11,464 nt of DNA from Bacillota bacterium. Its GTDB lineage: Bacteria > Bacillota > Clostridia > Christensenellales > Aristaeellaceae. Of the stretch, positions 6,804-11,464 are shown in pieces (positions within the stretch are counted from its first letter, which is position 1; the number at the start of each line of letters is the position of its first letter). The DNA lies in the NCBI GenBank assembly GCA_023415145.1, contig JAEZLW010000102.1:1-11464 (forward strand), written 5' to 3'. Both the position numbers and the translations under genes were made by a program. The notes under the pieces are model-generated. The model saw only the letters and a program-made list of their open reading frames with translations, was not told where the DNA came from and did not search any database.

Positions 6804-7847
6804 ATGGAACACAAGATGAACTATAAGATGGAGCTTGATTCATTAAGAGGGAAAACGATAGCTATTGTCTACATATTCGAAATGGAAGACGCACCAGGTT
6901 TTCATCATTATGCTGTATGGAAAAGTGATATCATTTCCGGTTGGCTCAATGCGGTGCAAGAGCTAGAGTGCATGCCCTTTATTTTGGACGTGAGGACCTT
7001 TGCCCAAAAAGCAATGGATCGAACATTGCCGCATCTTGATTATGTAATTAACCTGAATTGTGGTAGCTATCGGCTCTCTTCAATGAGCATTGTTCCATCT
7101 GTATGTAGTTTCCTTAATATCCCATGCATTCCGTGCGATGCTGTTTCAATTGTTGCTAGCGAGAACAAAGAACTGTCCAACCTCCTTGCTGTCGCAATGA
7201 ATTTGAATGTTCCAAAGCCCCTTGAAACTGCAAACTCAAGCGGCATTTTCAAGCCTCTTAACTTGGGAAGTAGTATTGGCGTTAAGAGAGGATATCAAGA
7301 TGACCCTACGACTATTGGGGTTTATCAAGAGTTTATTCGCGGGTATGATATAACAATTCCGCTCGTGTATAATCCTTATGTGCATGAACTGGATTTGCTT
7401 CCTCCGATTCTCTACCTGCCTAAAACCCTTGATCCTAACTGGATTTACGATGAGGAAGAAAAGATAAGGGATGATGGTTTTACAACTCATCCCATTCTTG
7501 GGGTTGAAGACAAAACCAAAAGAGCGCTACTTGATTTTGCACATGTTTTTCCAATAACGACATTTGGCCGCATAGACGCACGGCTCAGGTGTTCACAGGA
7601 AGAGCTTTCGTCAAGTATTACAGAAGAACCATTAAGTATGGATAATCTCTATTTCGTAGAGATTAACTCCATGCCAACCATCGAGAAAGACGACTCCTTT
7701 GAATATGCATTTAAGGCAGCACAAACCTGCGAGCAGCACAGCTTTTTCACTTGCTCTCGTCACTATAAAGACTTGGTAAGTAAGCCAACTATTAACGGAT
7801 TCCTGCTATCTTGTTCGATGATCTCTTTCGCTAGAGCCAAGTATTAA
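6804..7847 (+). CDS. ATP-grasp ligase related to D-Ala-D-Ala ligase
   Basis: A 347-residue protein of the ATP-grasp superfamily, which joins a carboxylate to an amine or similar nucleophile via an acyl-phosphate. Residues about 15-115 look like the Rossmann-type N-terminal domain of D-Ala-D-Ala ligases. The ATP-grasp core follows: IFKP with the ATP-binding lysine (K150), glycine-rich loop LGSSIGV (154-160), hinge YQEFIRGYD (174-182), GRIDAR with R256 and D258, and metal ligands in FVEINSMP (E286, N288). The key residues are present, so an active ligase is likely; the substrate is unknown, and a cell-wall housekeeping role is not suggested by context. The ATG at 6804 has GAGGTG 4 nt upstream. 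The 3' end overlaps the convergent TPR-like gene by 17 bp. It lies behind the promoter at 6661-6688. Confidence 0.85.
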   Translation: MEHKMNYKMELDSLRGKTIAIVYIFEMEDAPGFHHYAVWKSDIISGWLNAVQELECMPFILDVRTFAQKAMDRTLPHLDYVINLNCGSYRLSSMSIVPSVCSFLNIPCIPCDAVSIVASENKELSNLLAVAMNLNVPKPLETANSSGIFKPLNLGSSIGVKRGYQDDPTTIGVYQEFIRGYDITIPLVYNPYVHELDLLPPILYLPKTLDPNWIYDEEEKIRDDGFTTHPILGVEDKTKRALLDFAHVFPITTFGRIDARLRCSQEELSSSITEEPLSMDNLYFVEINSMPTIEKDDSFEYAFKAAQTCEQHSFFTCSRHYKDLVSKPTINGFLLSCSMISFARAKY

Positions 7848-9519
7848 ATTCAAACGGGCTATATCCATACTGAAGGATGAACTCCATTTTCTTTCCGCTC
7901 GCTATTGTAGTTATCGAAGGGATTGCACATCTTTCAAGAAGGGGAAAGGAGTTCTGGTAATGAGACGCCAGATATTGAAGCTGAAGCAGGCGTTCCGCAG
8001 CTCCCATGGTATGAGTCGCAAAAGCGACGTTGATAAGCTCACAAACAGGAAACTCGTTCAACAGAGATTTCCCTAATTTGGGGTTCTGTCGATATGCTAC
8101 AGCAAGAACATTGAGAACATAGTCTGCAGCCAAGAAAGGTATTTTTCGAACCCCCATACCGTCGAAAATACGCCGCATTAAGAATCTAATCCGATTCTCG
8201 TCGACGGTGGTAAAGGAATAACTCTCTGCTACCATGATGTTGCTTTCCAGCGCGAGATTCTGCACTATTCTATCCTGATATCGTGCATAGTCTAGTCCTT
8301 TTGTCAAAAAATCAATTGCTATTGATGCGTGACCACAATACAAATATGCAATTCCGACATTATTATAAATATGTGACAGTCCAACCATACCAGGAACATT
8401 GTTCACTGCCTCAACTTGCAGTTCATGGAATGCTTCTGGAGTAACATTGTTGGAATAGAACTGTTGTACCAATAGATTGTTCATGCAGTAGATTGCGTGG
8501 TCCTCCATATTGTTTCTTTTGAATATTGAGTATCCCTCAAGATATAGCTCCTCTTTTCTTTGATCGGAACAGTCAGGCAAGAATTCTGCATAGCGATAGA
8601 CCTGTGCTAAGAGAACATCATTTTTCAATGCAACCGCGAGTTTATGGGCATCAAGAATATCTTGACCACCCTGATCATTGCAGAAGATTCGAAATAGTTT
8701 CGCCATGCATTCAACGCTTCGGAGTATACCCTCATCCTTCTCAGAACTGCATTTAGCAGTTGATACTTCATCCACCAATCTGGACAAATCGCTCCTTATT
8801 TCTTCCTTTTCGTCAAACAACAAATTTGTTCGAAATTTGAAAAGCAAAGGACTATAACGTGAGATTATGGCGTTTTGCGCCCACTCGGTGTTCAGTAGTA
8901 GTTCTCTTTTGGTCCTCGAACACGTGCTGTAACATTGCTCAGCAAAAGAATTTATGAACGCATCAATGTTTTCTGCACCGCAGTTTACGACTTTATGCAT
9001 TTCCTCTTCGCCGCTGTTGCGTATCATCTTGATATTGATACCATCTGGGCATGATGACAAGAGCCTCTTAGCTCGTTCAAAGTCGTTATCTTTTAAAAGA
9101 ATGATAATAGAAGGACACAGGATGCTATTTTTGTTTAGGTGTATGAGCCGTGTCAGCGCTCTTCTAGTGATTTTCCCTTCTTGTAGTATTATTGGGTCGA
9201 TAACATCTGGGCCAGCTGGTTGATGTTCATGAACAGTAAAGAGCTTGCACAACGATGTAACTGCTTCAGTTATAGTTGCGATGTATGGTGCAAATGATAA
9301 TAAACCAACTAATTTTGAGACGGGTGCTACGGTCTTTTCGATCTTATCCATTGCCCGTAGAAACTGGTTTTTTATCTTTTCATCAGAGTCAAAGAAGTTG
9401 TTCGTGTTGATGAATGAATGGAAATAGTCATGGCCTCTTCCGACAACAAACCGTTGTTCCACAACAAAAACAGTAAAAACATCACTATCAGGTCGAAAAA
9501 CCTTTTCGATTTCTGTCAT
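7831..9519 (-). CDS. 562-residue protein with TPR-like helical repeats, function unknown
   Basis: The N-terminal 60 residues have no family I recognise. Residues about 66-94 (VSKLVGLLSFAPYIATITEAV and on) are hydrophobic and could be a buried helix or membrane-associated segment. Residues 105-250 are an unassigned alpha/beta region. From about 325 to 435 there are helical hairpins of TPR type, the clearest being HIYNNVGIAYLYCGHASIAI (383-402) followed by DFLTKGLDYA. TPR-type solenoids usually bind peptides or partner proteins. No Walker A, protease or nuclease motif is visible. The start is unusually well supported: the GGAGG inside the right inverted repeat is its ribosome binding site, 5 nt from the ATG at 9519. 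It may act with, or as the alternative to, the ATP-grasp gene it converges on. Confidence 0.8.
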   Translation of the reverse strand: MTEIEKVFRPDSDVFTVFVVEQRFVVGRGHDYFHSFINTNNFFDSDEKIKNQFLRAMDKIEKTVAPVSKLVGLLSFAPYIATITEAVTSLCKLFTVHEHQPAGPDVIDPIILQEGKITRRALTRLIHLNKNSILCPSIIILLKDNDFERAKRLLSSCPDGINIKMIRNSGEEEMHKVVNCGAENIDAFINSFAEQCYSTCSRTKRELLLNTEWAQNAIISRYSPLLFKFRTNLLFDEKEEIRSDLSRLVDEVSTAKCSSEKDEGILRSVECMAKLFRIFCNDQGGQDILDAHKLAVALKNDVLLAQVYRYAEFLPDCSDQRKEELYLEGYSIFKRNNMEDHAIYCMNNLLVQQFYSNNVTPEAFHELQVEAVNNVPGMVGLSHIYNNVGIAYLYCGHASIAIDFLTKGLDYARYQDRIVQNLALESNIMVAESYSFTTVDENRIRFLMRRIFDGMGVRKIPFLAADYVLNVLAVAYRQNPKLGKSLLNEFPVCELINVAFATHTMGAAERLLQLQYLASHYQNSFPLLERCAIPSITTIASGKKMEFILQYGYSPFEFNTWL

Positions 9520-9521
9520 GG

Positions 9522-9577
9522 CAACCTCCGTGGACTCTATGAAAGTATGTCAATCAAGTGATAATAAGGAATTATCA
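9522..9577 (-). repeat. 56-bp perfect inverted repeat, right copy
   Basis: Exact reverse complement of 6703-6758. Here the inner end (GGAGGTTG on the minus strand) forms the ribosome binding site of the TPR-like gene, which starts 2 bp inside the repeat. The outer end lies 5 bp from the stop codon of the recombinase remnant (9583-9585). Confidence 0.97.
9559..9577. promoter_or_regulatory. 7-5-7 palindrome at the outer edge of the right repeat
   Basis: Second copy of the TGATAAT-N5-ATTATCA palindrome, again flush with the outer boundary of the inverted repeat. The spacer reads AAGGA on the plus strand, the complement of TCCTT at the left copy. Confidence 0.5.
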
Positions 9578-9582
9578 GCTAT

Positions 9583-9962
9583 TTAGGCAGTGATAGTTTG
9601 CAATAAAAGCTTCGCTCTAGGGTGTTTTGCTGACAGAACGGCTTTGATTGCGGAGTTTGATACATGGAGGTATATTTGGGTAGTCGATATTGAACTGTGC
9701 CCTAGAAGCTCTTGAATAAATTTTATGTCAACACCTTCTTCAAGAAGAAGAGATGCGAATGTATGACGAAACATATGCGGTGTTATTCGCTTCCCAGGTA
9801 AAGCAAGAAGTGCCTCTTTCTGATATCATTACGCACAGATTCTTCACTAATTTTCCTTTTCCAGTAATTAATGAACAATGCATTCGTGTTAGGTGATAGT
9901 GTATTGCGCAATGCTACATAAATACGCAGTATTCTTATTACATCAGGTGACGCAATGTACAC
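9583..9962 (-). pseudogene. Tyrosine recombinase/integrase, 5'-truncated and frameshifted
   Basis: The C-terminal catalytic half of a phage-integrase-family recombinase. Reading on the minus strand, one frame gives VYIASPDVIRILRIYVALR and then FINYWKRKISEESVRNDIRK. The sense then continues in another frame (-1 shift at about 9816-9820) as EALLALPGKRITPHMFRHTF, then LGHSSISTTQIYLHV and a stop at 9583. The HxxR box (MFRHTF), the LGHSS histidine and the nucleophile tyrosine (QIYLHV) are all present. The N-terminal core-binding domain and the first catalytic arginine are missing; similarity ends near 9945-9962, where phage sequence begins. The shift site (AGAAAG) is not a classic slippery heptamer, so a broken gene is more likely than programmed frameshifting. 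Its 3' end abuts the right inverted repeat, so it may be what is left of the enzyme that acted on that repeat. Confidence 0.85.
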
Positions 9963-10128
9963 GATGGAGTTGCGCACAGCCATTGAAGGCGTGGCGACAT
10001 TAGTCAACAGTTGGGATATGGAAAGCTCAATCCACAACATCTCCTTACCGGTTTGGATTCCCATCCCTGTAAACAAACCCACAGCTGCCGTGATGACCCA
10101 GCTTCGGGAAGCCGTTCTGCTGCTGTAA
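9955..10128 (+). CDS. Short phage-side ORF (57 residues), possibly a truncated gene end
   Basis: ATG at 9955 to TAA at 10126-10128. The product begins MYTMELRTAIEGV, has the middle part SLPVWIPIPVNKP, and ends QLREAVLLL. AGGTGA lies 4 nt upstream of the ATG, but that sequence also falls inside the antisense recombinase remnant, so it may be accidental. The reading frame stays open back only to 9922. It is followed by a terminator and then the holin, so it is probably the end of the gene that precedes the lysis module, cut off by the inserted DNA. I do not recognise the family. Confidence 0.5.
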   Translation: MYTMELRTAIEGVATLVNSWDMESSIHNISLPVWIPIPVNKPTAAVMTQLREAVLLL

Positions 10129-10150
10129 CACGGTACATTCCTTTTTTGAT

Positions 10151-10176
10151 CCGCTTCCATATGGCAGCGGTTTTTT
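10151..10176 (+). terminator. Intrinsic terminator between phage ORF and holin
   Basis: CCGCT-T-CC-ATAT-GG-C-AGCGG forms a stem with one internal mismatch and a 4-nt loop (10151-10170), followed by TTTTTT (10171-10176). It lies 22 bp after the stop codon at 10128. Confidence 0.8.
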
Positions 10177-10210
10177 ATTGTACCCATTTTACCAATCAGG
10201 AGGCATGTAC

Positions 10211-10642
10211 ATGAAGGATACCCTTATGACTACCCTAACGGCCATTGGTACGGCGATTACCACCACACTCCTTGGCGGCTGGGACCGCGCTTTGGAAATT
10301 CTACTCATCTTCATTGCATTGGACTATCTGACCGGCATCGGCGCAGCCATGAAAACAAAAACCCTCAAGTCCAGCATTGGTTTTGAAGGTCTGATGAAAA
10401 AGGCCACCATCTTTCTGGTGGTTATCCTGGCGGCACAGCTGGACCGGATCACCGGCAACACGGCAGGCGTCTTCCGCACCGCAACAGCATTCTTCTTCAT
10501 CTCCAATGAAGGGCTCTCCATCTTGGAAAACGTAGGCGAGATGGGCGTCAAGCTGCCTGCTTTTATAGCCGGTGCGCTGACCAAGCTTCGGGATGAAAAC
10601 GATGCAACAGGTTCTCATGATGATAATGGCGACGGGAAATAA
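10211..10642 (+). CDS. Phage-type holin (toxin-secretion/lysis holin family)
   Basis: A 143-residue small membrane protein. Hydrophobic segments are seen at the N-terminus (TTLTAIGTAITTTLLGG), around ALEILLIFIALDYLTGIGAA, around ATIFLVVILAAQL and near TATAFFFISNEGLSIL, followed by a charged tail (LRDENDATGSHDDNGDGK). The DYLTGIGAA and NEGLSILEN segments are typical of the holin family that includes TcdE-like proteins of clostridial phages. Holins form membrane lesions that release or activate the endolysin. I start at the ATG at 10211, 7 nt after AGGAGG (10198-10203); the ATG at 10205 is only 1 nt from that site and so less likely. The endolysin gene follows after 30 bp. Confidence 0.92.
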   Translation: MKDTLMTTLTAIGTAITTTLLGGWDRALEILLIFIALDYLTGIGAAMKTKTLKSSIGFEGLMKKATIFLVVILAAQLDRITGNTAGVFRTATAFFFISNEGLSILENVGEMGVKLPAFIAGALTKLRDENDATGSHDDNGDGK

Positions 10643-10672
10643 GCCGCCGCCTTTTTGATGGGAGGTTTTCCT

Positions 10673-11464
10673 ATGACGGTTAAAACAAATCTTGGCTTGG
10701 TGGCCTGGGCACTTCAATGGGTCGGCCAAAGGTACTGGTACGGAACATGTGGCTATGATTGCACTACGAGCCTTCTGAACCGGAAAACACAGCAATACCC
10801 TTCTCATTATACAAACTCACGCATGGCGCAGTACAAGGTCGACATTGCGGCAAAGAAGAAATGCTGCGATTGTGTGGGGCTCATCAAGGGGTATTATTGG
10901 ACCAAAGATGATGGCACTCAAGTGTACGGCCTGGACGGTCGCCCGGACAAAGGAGCCGAGGGCATGTTCAGTGCCGCCAAGGTCAAGGGGAAGATTGATA
11001 CGCTGCCGGAGATTCCCGGCCTGCTGCTCTACAGCCCTGGCCATGTGGGTGTATACATCGGCGGTGGAGATGCCATAGAAGCACGTGGTTTCAAATATGG
11101 CGTGGTAAAAACAAAAGTGTCCCATCGGAGCTGGACTCATTGGTATCAATGTCCCTATATCGACTACATCAATGCCACACCTGATGCCCCACCCATCTCC
11201 CATAAGGAACCAGTGTCCCCTTCGAACCCAGAGCCTGAAGCTGATAATATGCGCCTGCTTCTTTTTCGTAAAGGTGTCAAAATGCTCCGAGGCGAGGATG
11301 TGAAGGCTGCGCAGACCAGGCTCATTGAACTTGGCTATCAACCAGGCAAAGTAGATGGTATATTTGGCCCTATTACCGAAGCAGCGGTCAAGGAATTTCA
11401 AGCGAACGCTAATATCGTTACGGATGGTATCGTGGGGCCTATCACACGCGCTGCAATGCAAAAG
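10673..11464 (+). CDS. NlpC/P60-type endolysin with peptidoglycan-binding domain (3' end beyond window)
   Basis: Open from the ATG at 10673 to the last base (264 residues, no stop). GGGAGG lies 7 nt upstream of the start. Residues about 1-165 form an NlpC/P60-like cysteine peptidase: CCDCVGLIKGYYW holds the presumed nucleophile Cys67, and SPGHVGVYIGGGDAIEA the catalytic His124. Such enzymes cut stem peptides of peptidoglycan. A Pro-rich linker (about 168-192) leads to a PG_binding_1-type repeat (RGEDVKAAQTRLIELGY, then VDGIFGPITEAAVKEFQ and DGIVGPITRAAMQ) that anchors the enzyme to the wall. With the holin directly upstream this is the phage lysis cassette. The length beyond the window is unknown, but little more than the end of the binding repeat may be missing. 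Confidence 0.93.
   Translation, partial: MTVKTNLGLVAWALQWVGQRYWYGTCGYDCTTSLLNRKTQQYPSHYTNSRMAQYKVDIAAKKKCCDCVGLIKGYYWTKDDGTQVYGLDGRPDKGAEGMFSAAKVKGKIDTLPEIPGLLLYSPGHVGVYIGGGDAIEARGFKYGVVKTKVSHRSWTHWYQCPYIDYINATPDAPPISHKEPVSPSNPEPEADNMRLLLFRKGVKMLRGEDVKAAQTRLIELGYQPGKVDGIFGPITEAAVKEFQANANIVTDGIVGPITRAAMQK

Larger units (their letters stand above)
6703..9577. mobile_element. Candidate invertible two-gene cassette
   Basis: A 2875-bp segment bounded by a perfect 56-bp inverted repeat, with one gene starting inside each end and both genes running toward the centre. A strong promoter sits just outside the left end, and the remnant of a tyrosine recombinase sits just outside the right end. Recombination between the repeats would swap which gene lies behind the promoter. 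No transposase is inside and no target-site duplication is evident at the borders (AACCT on the left, GCTAT on the right), so inversion fits better than transposition. In the orientation shown, the ATP-grasp gene would be on. The structure is seen; inversion itself is inference. Confidence 0.6.

Noticed and set aside
6779..6826. Short leader peptide upstream of the ATP-grasp gene (ATG at 6779, 15 codons)
   Set aside because: It has no properly spaced ribosome binding site (the GGAGG of the repeat is over 20 nt away), and its sequence shows no attenuator-type codon run.
6703..9577. A transposon with 56-bp terminal inverted repeats
   Set aside because: No transposase lies inside, and the flanks (AACCT before 6703, GCTAT after 9577) show no target-site duplication. 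The genes start at the repeats and a promoter lies outside, which fits an invertible segment better. A very old or non-autonomous element cannot be fully excluded.
9783..9820. Programmed -1 frameshift producing a full-length recombinase
   Set aside because: The shift region reads AGAAAGAGG, without a canonical slippery heptamer, I see no clear stimulatory hairpin, and the gene also lacks its N-terminal half. A broken gene is the simpler reading.
10817..11461. 214-codon minus-strand ORF
   Set aside because: It is the antisense shadow of the NlpC/P60 endolysin, whose catalytic and wall-binding motifs are clear.

Overview
The window looks like a defence and accessory island next to, or inserted into, a prophage of a Gram-positive bacterium, most likely a gut-type Clostridia (Firmicutes) member. 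That guess rests on the small phage-lysis holin, the NlpC/P60 lysin with a C-terminal peptidoglycan-binding repeat, strong AGGAGG-type ribosome binding sites and sigma-A-like promoters. No rRNA, tRNA, CRISPR array or intact transposase is visible.

Left part (1-6420): a complete-looking, ATP-dependent restriction-modification locus of the NgoFVII/CglI type. A Vsr mismatch endonuclease (472-20, minus) diverges from a plus-strand operon of XRE regulator, 5-methylcytosine methyltransferase and an unrecognised 129-residue protein (618-2407), which ends in a clear intrinsic terminator. Converging on it is a tight minus-strand operon: an active-looking PLD-B3 nuclease (6420-5263), a Z1-domain helicase-like ATPase (5259-3403) and a second NgoFVII-family protein (3396-2455). 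The second protein keeps the NgoFVII C-terminal domain, but its PLD catalytic residues appear to be replaced. The methylase protects host sites, Vsr repairs T:G mismatches left by deaminated 5-methylcytosine, and the ATPase plus the two PLD/B3 subunits would make the cleavage complex.

Middle part (6421-9577): a visibly more AT-rich cassette. A 56-bp perfect inverted repeat (6703-6758 and 9522-9577) encloses two convergent genes that overlap tail to tail by 17 bp: an ATP-grasp ligase related to D-Ala-D-Ala ligase (6804-7847, plus) and a 562-residue protein with TPR-like repeats (9519-7831, minus). The only strong promoter I can see (TTTACA-N16-TATAAT, 6661-6688) lies just outside the left repeat and points inward. 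This is the geometry of an invertible two-gene switch in which a fixed promoter would express one gene or the other. A tyrosine-recombinase remnant abuts the right repeat. This is the best candidate for an undescribed system here.

Right part (9578-11464): the recombinase remnant (5'-truncated and frameshifted) joins directly to phage sequence: a 57-codon ORF, a terminator, a holin, and an NlpC/P60 endolysin that runs off the window end. The junction at about 9945-9965 looks like the edge of the inserted accessory DNA.
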